64,000 nt of DNA from JdFR-22 sp964534325 (GTDB lineage: Archaea; Halobacteriota; Archaeoglobi; Archaeoglobales; Archaeoglobaceae), in NCBI GenBank assembly GCA_964534325.1, contig CAZHOR010000014.1, forward strand, positions 10,525 to 74,524, given 5' to 3'. A program made the translations under genes and the position numbers. This document shows, in pieces, positions 44,210 through 53,685 of this stretch; the stretch's first letter is position 1; every line of letters begins with the position of its first letter. The notes under the pieces are model-generated. The model was not told the origin of the DNA. It worked only from the letters and a program-made list of their open reading frames with translations, and ran no database searches.

Positions 44210-45208
44210 ATGAATACCAAGATTTTACTCGGTGTGATCATTGTATTCTATTTCAGTTTAATAACGGTTTCAGCTTCCAACGTCTTTGTACCGGAAAATT
44301 ACACGACCATTCAACAGGCGGTTGATAATGCGGAGCCTGGAGACACAGTTATTGTTGCAGCTGGTACTTATGAAGAGAACGTTGAAGTGGACAAGAGTTT
44401 GGCTATTGAGTCCATCAACGGGTCTTTAAATTGTGTTGTTAGAGCAAAGAGCACCGATTCTCATGTGTTCAAGGTCACTGCGGACTATGTGAGCATAAAT
44501 GGTTTCAGTGTGACAGGTACCACCCGATTTGAAAAGGGAGGGATATATGTGGAGGCAAATAACTGCAACATTACCGATAATAACGTTTATGACAATGCGG
44601 TAGGGATATTCCTGTCCAACGCAAGCGCCAACAAAGTGAAGAACAATACGGTATCAAGGAACGAGTTCTCCACACTCATAAGATACTCCAACAGCAATAT
44701 TTTTTCCAATAACACGTTCTCAGCCAGTCAATATGGGGTCACTATGCGCTACTCACAGGACAACATTCTATTCCACAATCAAGTGTTCGACAACAATTAT
44801 GGAGTGTATATCGCCTACTCCAAAATGAATACCTTATACCTCAACAATTTCGTAGATAACAACAAGCTCATCTCCTCCAGGTCCACCACTTCGTGGAACA
44901 CCACTGAACCTGTGCCCTACAACTACACGGGAAAGGGTTTTGAAGGATATGTGGGCAACTACTGGGATGATTACGAAGGAACCGATGAGGATGGGGACGG
45001 AATTGGAGATATACCTTACGAAACAACAGGAAGCAATGATGTCCTGGTGGAGCCTTTTGAGAATTACAGTGTAAAGCGCGACCTACCGACCAGAATACCC
45101 ACTCCCATACCAACTACCAGGGGGATACAGTTATCCGGCTTCGAAACGATAACTGCTTTCTGCGGCTTACTGCTCGCAGCATACGTCATTTACCAGCGGA
45201 AAGAATAA
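44210..45208 (+). CDS. NosD-like parallel beta-helix surface protein, PGF-like C-terminus
   Basis: A 332-residue secreted protein with a signal peptide (1-22) and VPENYTTIQQAVDNAEPGDTVIVAAGTY, the NosD/pectin-lyase entry motif. Right-handed beta-helix repeats with NN-x-x-x-N-N ladders follow (about 105-220). The C-terminal GFETITAFCGLLLAAYVIYQRKE is a PGF-CTERM-like sorting tail (hydrophobic span then RK), so it is probably processed by archaeosortase and attached to lipid. Several sequons. Function is likely cell-surface carbohydrate binding or structural. Confidence 0.85.
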   Translation: MNTKILLGVIIVFYFSLITVSASNVFVPENYTTIQQAVDNAEPGDTVIVAAGTYEENVEVDKSLAIESINGSLNCVVRAKSTDSHVFKVTADYVSINGFSVTGTTRFEKGGIYVEANNCNITDNNVYDNAVGIFLSNASANKVKNNTVSRNEFSTLIRYSNSNIFSNNTFSASQYGVTMRYSQDNILFHNQVFDNNYGVYIAYSKMNTLYLNNFVDNNKLISSRSTTSWNTTEPVPYNYTGKGFEGYVGNYWDDYEGTDEDGDGIGDIPYETTGSNDVLVEPFENYSVKRDLPTRIPTPIPTTRGIQLSGFETITAFCGLLLAAYVIYQRKE

Positions 45209-45240
45209 AGATTTGTTTGAGCATTGCTATGTAAGCTGTG

Positions 45241-46002
45241 TTAGCTGAAGCACCATCCTCCGTTGACGTTAATTGTCTGTCCGGTTATGTAGGCGTTCTT
45301 CACCAGCATTACGGCTACCTCAGCGACCTCTTCTACCTCACCGAAGCGGCCCAGTGGTATGGGTGCTGGGGTGGCCTTGAGGTCTTTGGTCACCATATCC
45401 GTCTCGATCAGGGCGGGTGAGATGGAGTTCACTGTAATACCTTCTTTGACCAGCAGAGATGCGTAAGAGTGGGTTAAGCCAATTATCCCCGCCTTGGAGG
45501 CGACATAGATGGGGCTGGTGATGCCCCCTGTCTGTGCTGCCACTGAAGTGAGATTGATTATCCTGCCCCATTTCTCTTTCCGCATACCGGGGAGACAGGC
45601 TTGGGTGACCAGGAATGCCGACTTGAGGTTGATGTCCATGATCCTGTCCCAGTCCTCTTCCTTCAGGTTCTCCAGCTCATCTCGATGCACAACGCCTGCA
45701 TTATTGACCAGGATCTGAATGGTTCCCAGCTCCTGCTCCACAGTTTTTACCATGCGGGAAACCTCTTCTGCTGAGGAGACATCAGCCTGGACTTTTATGC
45801 ACCTGGAGCCCAACTCCCTTATTCGAGAGCATGTATCATCTGCACCACTCTCATGAGAGTGAAAGTGGACACCCACGTCAACCCCCAGCCTTGCAAGAGC
45901 TATGGCTACGCCCTTGCCGATTCCTCTACTCGCCCCCGTAACCACAGCCACTTTTCCGCTCAAAGAGTCTTCTGAACTCTTTCTTTCATACGAGTTCTCC
46001 AT
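45241..46002 (-). CDS. Short-chain dehydrogenase, FabG-like
   Basis: A 253-residue classical SDR: TGASRGIG cofactor loop, NNAG, catalytic Ser in INLTSVAAQ, and YVASK with the Tyr-Lys pair. The end ITGQTINVNGGWCFS matches FabG (3-oxoacyl reductase) types. Archaea lack fatty-acid synthesis of the bacterial kind, so the substrate may be another keto compound. It starts with a 14-residue polar extension. Confidence 0.88.
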   Translation of the reverse strand: MENSYERKSSEDSLSGKVAVVTGASRGIGKGVAIALARLGVDVGVHFHSHESGADDTCSRIRELGSRCIKVQADVSSAEEVSRMVKTVEQELGTIQILVNNAGVVHRDELENLKEEDWDRIMDINLKSAFLVTQACLPGMRKEKWGRIINLTSVAAQTGGITSPIYVASKAGIIGLTHSYASLLVKEGITVNSISPALIETDMVTKDLKATPAPIPLGRFGEVEEVAEVAVMLVKNAYITGQTINVNGGWCFS

Positions 46003-46166
46003 ATCGACCAGTTCAATGGAGTAAATATCAAACTTTTGTCTCTTTACCCTAATAGAACCTCAGGCATGTTGAGGGGTGGGGAGTGGATAGATGTTTAGGA
46101 GTGCAATCCCAAGGCAAACCAAAAACAAAGAAATACTTTTTTATGGTTACCCTCTTTTTTCACCAT

Positions 46167-46847
46167 ATGGATTTCAGGGCCTTGATCGTTACAGAGGGTG
46201 AGCCTTACCATTATAAAGAGCTTGAAGAATCGCTTATGAGCGTCGATTTTGAGGTGGAATTCCTTTCAGAGCTGGAATCCAGCCTTTCATGGGTAAGCAA
46301 CTCTCAATTCAAGTATGATGTCTTTTTCATCCTCAAAGAGCCCACTGAAACCGAGTTACCTGCCGTATCCTCTCTCTCCAGGATGAAAACCCTTTTTGTC
46401 ATGCCCGACTCTTATGCTCTGTCCCAGAAGTCAAAGAGATCCGAGCACTGGCTCAATCCCAAGGGCATCTTCATTAATGAGGAGCTAAAGGTTGTAGATG
46501 AAGAGAGCAACATCGGTTCTCCTGAAAAAGTGGTCATATCCGGTTCCTCCATGAGATACAACCAGAAATTCTTTGACGAAGTAAAGAAAGTAGTGGCTTT
46601 AAATCCCTACCATCTCAGCGACAGCAACTGGGATACAGTGATCCACGGCAACAGGACCACCAAAGCCCTCATGGAAGACCTGGTGTTCAGGGTAGGTAAG
46701 GATGTAACCCTTGCGGCGAGGAAGGAGAACATGATGGTCTTTTCCTGCGACATCTTCTCCAACGAGGCCATAAAATCCGGTGATAACGCCAAATTCATCG
46801 GCAATGCGGTGGAGATAATGCTCAAAGGAGCAGATATAGTTGACTGA
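46167..46847 (+). CDS. Unknown protein, possibly amidotransferase-fold
   Basis: A 226-residue soluble protein starting MDFRALIVTEGEPYHY. Alternating beta/alpha character (KYDVFFILKEP, KTLFVMPDSYAL, ITMVFSCDIF-like end) recalls class I amidotransferase-like folds, but no Cys-His catalytic pair is apparent. The ATG at 46167 is chosen because a T-rich TATA tract lies about 27 bp upstream, and the longer frame begins with non-coding-looking sequence. Function unknown. Confidence 0.6.
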   Translation: MDFRALIVTEGEPYHYKELEESLMSVDFEVEFLSELESSLSWVSNSQFKYDVFFILKEPTETELPAVSSLSRMKTLFVMPDSYALSQKSKRSEHWLNPKGIFINEELKVVDEESNIGSPEKVVISGSSMRYNQKFFDEVKKVVALNPYHLSDSNWDTVIHGNRTTKALMEDLVFRVGKDVTLAARKENMMVFSCDIFSNEAIKSGDNAKFIGNAVEIMLKGADIVD

Positions 46848-47052
46848 ATAAACTGAACAACCACTTTAGACTTCTCTTCTTTTCATACTCTTCCATTAAG
46901 AACTCGGAAACCATACAAAGCGACAAGGTTTTAAACTAAAAAGGAATATTTTGTTAAGCCTTATCGGTGGTGTGGAGTTAATGGTATTCGTGGGGAAGTA
47001 AGGAGAATATTTTCATAACTCAATAAGTCCTGATCTGGCTGGGAGGGAGGAA

Positions 47053-49566
47053 ATGAAGATTCTATTCAAAGGAGGTATAGCAGTTCTACTGGTACTGGTG
47101 TTCGCTGTCATGTTCTCTTCAGGGGTTACACTTTGCTCTTTTAAAGGACCGGACACTTCAAAGGATGGTTTGAGGTTAACCGAATTTTACACCAGCGGAG
47201 AATTTCAATTATCTCAGTTATTCGCAGGAGATAAAGTATCTTCTCAATTCAGGCTCACATACGTGGGCGATTACATCTCATTTGACGATAAGTACGGGGT
47301 ATTTGTCGCCGCCATAGATCCCGATGGGAAGACAAGATACTATGGGAACTCGTATCAGGGCAAAACCCTGAAGCAAGGGCAGGACGTAATCATAAAGACA
47401 GAGATCACCCTGGATAAACCGGGAACCTGGACAATCTGGCCCTCATACTGCATCGGAGACAAAGAAACCAGATGCGCTGAAAAATGGCATCCCTGCTACC
47501 TGAACGTAGGGAGCAAGTGCCCAGAAGGATGCAAATGTTTGACCCAGGAAGAAGCCAAGAAATACGGATACGAATACTGCAATAACCACAAAACCGTTTG
47601 CGGCTACGACCACTACCAGAACCCCAAATACTGTCACCAAACAGTTGAAACCACAAAAACAACCCCGACTGCAACCCCGACTGCTACTGCAACTCCAACT
47701 GCGACTGCTATCGCTACGCCTACTGGTGAACCTTCTCCAACTTCTACACCTGCATCGAGCCCTACATCTACTCCTACACCCACTCCAACACCAACTCCCT
47801 CTTATCAAGCTTCTTTAGAGCCGGATGTGGACGTTACACCTTCTAATCCTCAAAAAGGAGAGAACTTCAGGGTTAGGGTCACCTCTCAGAACGCTGAAAC
47901 GATTCTTGTTTTGGTGAACGGAATGCAGGTCAAGAAATGCTTGAGTTCTCCGTGTGATTATGAAGGAACTGCCACTAAAGACGACCCCAGCATAGCCAGT
48001 ATGATTTATGCGGAGGGAGCTATATATTCTTTTGGAACCCTTCCCTGGAGGACTTACGATGCGTGCAGCGATTCTGACGACGGAATAATTCCGTATGAGC
48101 CGGGAAGAGCAGTTAATGAATCGGCGACAAGGGAGGATGGTACCATCGTTCTTCCGCCCATGTATTATGATACCTGCGTAAACTCCACGCACATCAGAGA
48201 ATATTATTGTGAGGGCGATGCGGTCAAAAGCGTTATCAGAAGTTGTGGCAGGTGCGTTGAATCGCCTGAGATGGTAGTAGAAGGCGGCACAATGACTGTA
48301 TCCGGCGACTACTGCGTTTGTCAGGACTCGGATGATGGAAGGAATTTCTTTGAGAGGGGATACACTGGAACTGAGGAAGGGGTTCAATCGGATTATTGCC
48401 TTGATTCTGATTCTTTGAGGGAGTATTACTGTGGTAGGGATGGAGAGCCCGCGATTCTGGACTATGATTGCGAATTCAACAGGATCTATTCTGGTGGTTC
48501 CTATTCGCATTCTCTGGAGTGTGAAGAGGGTGCCTGCATTTGTGAGGATACCGATGGCGGGATCAACTATTATGAGAAAGGTGTAGCTCCAAGTGCAACT
48601 AATGCCTGGTACGAGGATGAGTGCATAACTGAGGGAGTAAATGGGGAGTTGAAGGAGTATTACGTCGAGATCGAACCAATCCTTTACGACCCGGATTACA
48701 CCGCACACAACAGGGTCTTCAGGTGCAACATTCTGGATGTGACCTACACCTGTGAGGGCGACTGTATAGATGGCAGGTGCGTGCCCAACTGTTACGACGG
48801 AATAGAAAACGGAGATGAGGAGGGGATAGACTGTGGAGGACCGTGCATACCCTGTATGTATGACGTGTATCCCTGCACCGCCAAGGAGGTTCCGGACCAG
48901 TGGGACTGGCGCAACTATGGAATATTTACGGATATCAGGGATCAGGCCGCATGTGGTTCCTGCTGGGCTTTTTCAGCCCTGGGAGCTATGGAAGCCAGAT
49001 ATAATCTTGAGCAATTGATCGATAGCACTCTCCCCGATTTGAGCATTAACATATCAGAGCAGTATGCGGTCTCAGATTGCATTGCTGGGTGCTGTAAGGG
49101 CGGTTTCACTCACCACGTTCTCCGGTATGCTAGGGACAATGGAGTGGTAGAGGAGAGCTGTATGCCATATCAGTCCCAGAACTGTATAGACACAGCCACC
49201 GACGCCTGTAAAGCAGGCTGTAATTGCGGTGGAGGAGATTGCTCCGACCCATGCACGTGCAGTGCCAGATGCGGTGACTGGAGCTCCAGATTGTGGACCC
49301 TGGGCAGCTACCATAAGGTCTCAAGTAACGTTGAAGATATCAAAAAGGCACTATACTGTTACGGCCCCCTCTCCGTATGCACGGAGAACTGGAACCACTG
49401 CGTAGTTCTGCTGGGATTCGATGACGCCACAGGTAACTGGACCATCAGGAACAGCTGGGGTTCGGGCTGGGGTAACAATGGATACGGAGAGATACCTTAC
49501 TCCGGCCACTCTTACAGCGACCTGAAGAATGACGTATATTATGTGCTGGGGGTGAACCCACCATGA
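47053..49566 (+). CDS. Secreted papain-family (C1A) cysteine peptidase, multidomain
   Basis: An 837-residue exported protein. A signal peptide (1-28) is followed by a beta-sandwich-like domain to about 160, a Cys-rich segment, a Thr/Pro linker (about 198-253) and several Cys-rich repeats with CxCxDxDDG or similar (about 330-600). A C-terminal C1A domain follows, with RDQAACGSCWAF (catalytic Cys637), His782 in NHCVVLLGF and Asn800 in RNSWGSGWG. All catalytic residues are present, so activity is likely. It overlaps the next gene by four bases (ATGA). Papain-family enzymes with such long archaeal surface regions are uncommon. Confidence 0.88.
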   Translation: MKILFKGGIAVLLVLVFAVMFSSGVTLCSFKGPDTSKDGLRLTEFYTSGEFQLSQLFAGDKVSSQFRLTYVGDYISFDDKYGVFVAAIDPDGKTRYYGNSYQGKTLKQGQDVIIKTEITLDKPGTWTIWPSYCIGDKETRCAEKWHPCYLNVGSKCPEGCKCLTQEEAKKYGYEYCNNHKTVCGYDHYQNPKYCHQTVETTKTTPTATPTATATPTATAIATPTGEPSPTSTPASSPTSTPTPTPTPTPSYQASLEPDVDVTPSNPQKGENFRVRVTSQNAETILVLVNGMQVKKCLSSPCDYEGTATKDDPSIASMIYAEGAIYSFGTLPWRTYDACSDSDDGIIPYEPGRAVNESATREDGTIVLPPMYYDTCVNSTHIREYYCEGDAVKSVIRSCGRCVESPEMVVEGGTMTVSGDYCVCQDSDDGRNFFERGYTGTEEGVQSDYCLDSDSLREYYCGRDGEPAILDYDCEFNRIYSGGSYSHSLECEEGACICEDTDGGINYYEKGVAPSATNAWYEDECITEGVNGELKEYYVEIEPILYDPDYTAHNRVFRCNILDVTYTCEGDCIDGRCVPNCYDGIENGDEEGIDCGGPCIPCMYDVYPCTAKEVPDQWDWRNYGIFTDIRDQAACGSCWAFSALGAMEARYNLEQLIDSTLPDLSINISEQYAVSDCIAGCCKGGFTHHVLRYARDNGVVEESCMPYQSQNCIDTATDACKAGCNCGGGDCSDPCTCSARCGDWSSRLWTLGSYHKVSSNVEDIKKALYCYGPLSVCTENWNHCVVLLGFDDATGNWTIRNSWGSGWGNNGYGEIPYSGHSYSDLKNDVYYVLGVNPP

Positions 49567-50264
49567 AAATGAAAATATTTTTGCTCATAATATCCTTATT
49601 GATGGCCTTTGGTTCTGCTGAAGCCATGCTGAACCCTGCAACAGCTTATTGTCAGGCAATGGGCTACGAGTACAAGGATGGCATATGCGTTCTTCCTGAT
49701 GGCCAGCAAGCAGATGCATGGGATTTCTTGGAAGGAAAGACAGGTAAGGAATATAGCTACTGCGAAAAACAGGGTTACCAGCTGAAAGTAGTGAAGAACG
49801 CAGATAAGTGTATCAGATTCCTGACAAGTGAATGTGCAGTGTGCGTTCTGGAGAACGGCACTCAAGTAGAAGTAACCCAGCTGATGGGTTTAACCCTCAA
49901 GGAGACCACATGTGGAGACGGGAACTGCGGTTTTCCAGAGGACCATGAGAAATGTCCTGAGGACTGCCCATCCGGCAGTTACGATGGATACTGCGACAAA
50001 ATTCAAGATGGGATTTGTGACCTTGATTGTGCTTCAGAAGAAGAGGATGCGGACTGCAAAGGAATGATAACAGAAAACACTGAACAGATAGGACAGATAG
50101 GGGAGCCCGGGCAGTCGGTAGAACAGCAGGTGGTGGATAAACAGATGTTAGAGGGTCAGGGACAGGATGATCTGAACACTGATGAGACGGAAGCCACACC
50201 GGGATTCGGGTTGTTGATGGCAGTAGGGGCAGCGTTATTTGTGTACCTGAAAAGGAGAAACTAA
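49563..50264 (+). CDS. DUF333-domain surface protein with PGF-CTERM tail
   Basis: A 233-residue secreted protein with a signal peptide (1-20) and two DUF333-type modules: NPATAYCQAMGYEYKDGICVLPDG and YCEKQGYQL...CAVCVLENGTQVE. A Cys-rich block (CGDGNCGFPEDHEKCPEDC) and a Gln/Glu linker follow. The tail TPGFGLLMAVGAALFVYLKR is a canonical PGF-CTERM signal for archaeosortase A. The overlapping upstream peptidase gene suggests a surface pair, perhaps peptidase and inhibitor or anchor. Confidence 0.85.
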   Translation: MKMKIFLLIISLLMAFGSAEAMLNPATAYCQAMGYEYKDGICVLPDGQQADAWDFLEGKTGKEYSYCEKQGYQLKVVKNADKCIRFLTSECAVCVLENGTQVEVTQLMGLTLKETTCGDGNCGFPEDHEKCPEDCPSGSYDGYCDKIQDGICDLDCASEEEDADCKGMITENTEQIGQIGEPGQSVEQQVVDKQMLEGQGQDDLNTDETEATPGFGLLMAVGAALFVYLKRRN

Positions 50265-50428
50265 CGAAGTTTATTACACAATCACACGTTTTGAGTGAGT
50301 GGGTGGAACAGGATTTCGCCACTCTATGTTAAGTTGGATTGTGGGCTTAAGAGCATGCTGAATGGTGTGTTTTAAATTTTTGAGCAAAAATCTGTTTTAA
50401 AGTACTACTGAGGGGTTAGGTTGGGTTG

Positions 50429-53400
50429 ATGAAGCTAAAATTGTTGATAGGAATATTGATCACCTTATCTTTACTTGCCAGTGTGGAGGCAGACCATAAT
50501 ACTACTTACGTTCCCGACAATTTCTCCAAGATCCAATGGGCTATAGATAAAGCCTCAACTGGAGACACAATAGTTGTTAGGGACGGAACGTATAACGAAG
50601 ACATTAATATCACCAAGAAACTGACACTAAAGTCGGAAAACGGGTCTGCTCAGTGCTCCATAGTTGCAGATAGAAAAAATATCGTCACGCTTAATGCAGA
50701 CGGGGTCAGGTTCGAAGGATTCAATATAAAAAGTAATTCTCTAAGCGATCCCTGCTTTGGAATCTTTTTGAGGTCGGATAACAATACTATTTTGAATAAT
50801 ACTATTGGTAACAGCTCATGTACTGGCATTGCTGTCCTCTACACAGATAATAACACTATATCGAACAATACTATTACAGGCAATAATAAAAACGGCATCT
50901 TTATCCTGGACTCTCATAAAAATACTGTGAAGGAAAATAGGCTTTTGAACAATGCTCTTCGGGATATTTACATATCAGAAAGCAATAATAATACTTTTGT
51001 CCGCAACACACTTGGAATTTATCCTACAACCGTAAGCTTCACTTATGGGGGCAATCTTTCTCTCAAAGGAGTATCACCATCCTCACTCCCACTGGATCCA
51101 AGTGGCTACCATAACATAAGCAAGTATGTAAATGTTACTGGATTAGACAATGGTAATTCGTGGTTGTTCCTCAATTTCAGCTATTCCGATCTGGACATCA
51201 CTGATCTTGAGGAGGAATCGCTTAAGGTGTGGAAGTATAATGGCTCGTGGTATGAAGAGGGGTGGAGCAGCAACAGGTTTTTGGACGTTGAGAAGAACAT
51301 TGTGGGTGCCAACATCTCCACCTTTAGTATTTTCGCTCCTCTGGGGACAAATCTCACTTCTGACACTATCACTGAGCTGCAGAATTCAACGGGCAATTTC
51401 TGGATCAACTGGTCGTGGAATAATCCCTCAACTGATTTTGATCACACTGAAATCTGGATAAATGGGGAGTGGGTGGAGAACACTACAGATAGCTACTACA
51501 ATCTATCTGCCTTAGAACCTCACACTACGTCCACCATATCATTAAGACCGGTCAATAACAATGGTAGTAAGGGAGAATGGACCAATCAGACCCTAACCAT
51601 ACCCAACAACCCCATAACTTTGACTAACATCTTGGGCTCATACACTCTTCAGGAGGGAGAGACCCTTCGCATAAATGCCAGCAGTAATGACCTCGATGGA
51701 GATAGGGGGACTTATTACACCAACGCCACTGAAAGCTCTATAAACTCCTCGACCGGTGTGTTCAACTGGACTCCCGGAGTGGATGATTCTGGAAGATATG
51801 TATGGAACATAACTGTGGTTGATGGATTTGGCAGCCGGGACACTGTGGTGTTTGAAGTAGTGGTCGATGATACGCGCGCAGTTGTTACCAATGTTATCAT
51901 CTCCAATTTGCGATGTGAGACCGGGAACAACTTCTGGGTGAACTATACCTGGGATTCAACCAATTGCTCATCCTTCAATGTCAGCTTCAATGGGGTGTGG
52001 CACAATGGGTCATCAATGGAGTTCTATGGAGAGAACTTATCTGCTCACGCCTGGGGAAATATAACGGTTTACGGTTACAATACCTCTCTTAGGGTCTTGA
52101 GCTCTCCTCTTTCGGCCAGCACCCGATTTCCCAATAATCCCATTACCCTGACCAACATTTCGGACTCCTATTCGATTGTGGAAGGGGAATCATTGCACAT
52201 GGATGCCGAATATATGGATCCAGATGGGGATGAAGGCATCTTTGGCAGGAATTTTTCTGCAGGGAACTTTAACTCCTCAACCGGTGAGCTTGTGTGGGAT
52301 ACTGCAACAGGTGATGCTGGAACTTATCGGTGGAAAATAAATGTTTCAGACGGTTACGGTTCTACAGCAGAGCATGATTTTACTGTAAAAGTTTACGAAA
52401 TAGCCTCACCTCAGAGCCTTGAAGCGGAAACAGGTAATTTTTACGTGAACTGGAGCTGGGGAAGCGCTGAGGGAATAGATTCGTTCAATTACACTACCCC
52501 CGGGGGAAGCTGGATAAATGGCTCCTCTAATACATCCTCTAATTTTACTGTTGGTCCTCACGGGTACTATAACATAACGGTCATAGGATACAATAAATCC
52601 AGGAATTGTTTATCCCAACCTGTAACCGGAACACAACAAGTCCCCAATAATCCTCCCTCAATGGAAGATATTGCTGACAGGACGGTAAATGAAGGACAGA
52701 AAGTCCATGTTGATCTGGATGCAAGCGACATCGATAACGATGACTTAAGATACTCCTGCAACAGGACCGACCTGTTCGCCGACTTTAACTTATCCAGCGG
52801 TGAAGGGAATTGGTCTACGTCATCAGATGACGCTGGTGTTTACTACGTTGGTTTCGGAGTGTCGGATGGCTATGGAGGGACGGACAACAGGACAATAAAA
52901 ATAACTGTGAAAGAAGTGTCACAAACCTCTGAAACCCGCAGCGGAGGAGGTGGGGGAGGCGGAACTCTGGCAGCATTATTTGCTTCCACTCCTGCACCAA
53001 CTCCTGCACCCACATCCACCCCAACGCCCCTTGTATCTACACCACGGATGCCCACTGCATCTGAAAACACTCTTTCACAAGCGACTACTGCCCCGGGTTC
53101 AGGAGGAATCCCTAATGCTACACCACTTCCCGCCCCTCTCAGGATAATTGTAGTGAAGACTTTAGAAGAGGAGAAGGATGTAAAGGAAGTCTTTAACCAG
53201 ACGAGTTACGTTAAGTTCGAATATGAGACCATAGTCCAGAAAGTTATCATTGTCTTCTCGCAAGGAAATGAGACAGGGTATAGGGTAATTCACAGGATGA
53301 CCATAGTGGAGTCGAATGCCACAGCCAATGCTGAACTGTGGGCTCTCCTCAATGTGTCTGAAGAAATAACATACAGTGTAAACAGGATGATCTACCCTCA

Positions 53401-53659
53401 GTCCCACAGAGTTATACAGGAGAGCCCCATAATCGGATTGGAGTTCAACAATGAAGTGGGGAATGAAGGAGAACTCAACGTCACTGTAATAACTGCTGCC
53501 AGTGAAAATGAATTTGTTAATGGTATAGAGATCAATCATTTGCTGATACTGGATGAAAATGGACCTGGTTTTCCACCAACTTTTATCATTCTTCTTCTGG
53601 TAGGGATTATTGTCGCCGTAGCAGTTTACCTCTCTTTAAGAGCCAGAGGGAAGCAATGA
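50429..53659 (+). CDS. Giant NosD-like/Ig-repeat surface protein with PGF-pre-PGF domain
   Basis: A 1076-residue secreted protein with a signal peptide (1-22) and a NosD entry VPDNFSKIQWAIDKASTGDTIVV with a short beta-helix (to about 205). A domain with SYSDLDITDLEEESLKVWKY follows, then three fibronectin/cadherin-like repeats each opening with a stretch such as SYTLQEGETLRINASSNDLDGD. A Gly-rich hinge and Thr/Pro linker lead to a C-terminal region (about 915-1040) like the PGF-pre-PGF domain of archaeal surface proteins. The last span FPPTFIILLLVGIIVAVAVYLSL is a plain anchor rather than a canonical PGF-CTERM. Likely an adhesin or S-layer-associated protein. Confidence 0.8.
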   Translation: MKLKLLIGILITLSLLASVEADHNTTYVPDNFSKIQWAIDKASTGDTIVVRDGTYNEDINITKKLTLKSENGSAQCSIVADRKNIVTLNADGVRFEGFNIKSNSLSDPCFGIFLRSDNNTILNNTIGNSSCTGIAVLYTDNNTISNNTITGNNKNGIFILDSHKNTVKENRLLNNALRDIYISESNNNTFVRNTLGIYPTTVSFTYGGNLSLKGVSPSSLPLDPSGYHNISKYVNVTGLDNGNSWLFLNFSYSDLDITDLEEESLKVWKYNGSWYEEGWSSNRFLDVEKNIVGANISTFSIFAPLGTNLTSDTITELQNSTGNFWINWSWNNPSTDFDHTEIWINGEWVENTTDSYYNLSALEPHTTSTISLRPVNNNGSKGEWTNQTLTIPNNPITLTNILGSYTLQEGETLRINASSNDLDGDRGTYYTNATESSINSSTGVFNWTPGVDDSGRYVWNITVVDGFGSRDTVVFEVVVDDTRAVVTNVIISNLRCETGNNFWVNYTWDSTNCSSFNVSFNGVWHNGSSMEFYGENLSAHAWGNITVYGYNTSLRVLSSPLSASTRFPNNPITLTNISDSYSIVEGESLHMDAEYMDPDGDEGIFGRNFSAGNFNSSTGELVWDTATGDAGTYRWKINVSDGYGSTAEHDFTVKVYEIASPQSLEAETGNFYVNWSWGSAEGIDSFNYTTPGGSWINGSSNTSSNFTVGPHGYYNITVIGYNKSRNCLSQPVTGTQQVPNNPPSMEDIADRTVNEGQKVHVDLDASDIDNDDLRYSCNRTDLFADFNLSSGEGNWSTSSDDAGVYYVGFGVSDGYGGTDNRTIKITVKEVSQTSETRSGGGGGGGTLAALFASTPAPTPAPTSTPTPLVSTPRMPTASENTLSQATTAPGSGGIPNATPLPAPLRIIVVKTLEEEKDVKEVFNQTSYVKFEYETIVQKVIIVFSQGNETGYRVIHRMTIVESNATANAELWALLNVSEEITYSVNRMIYPQSHRVIQESPIIGLEFNNEVGNEGELNVTVITAASENEFVNGIEINHLLILDENGPGFPPTFIILLLVGIIVAVAVYLSLRARGKQ

Positions 53660-53685
53660 TCTTAGAATGGCAGAATACTTTTAGT

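Noticed and set aside
47815..48708. 297-codon minus-strand frame inside the peptidase gene
   Set aside because: It is antisense to the Cys-rich part of a well-supported plus-strand gene, and its translation has no domain character or start signal.
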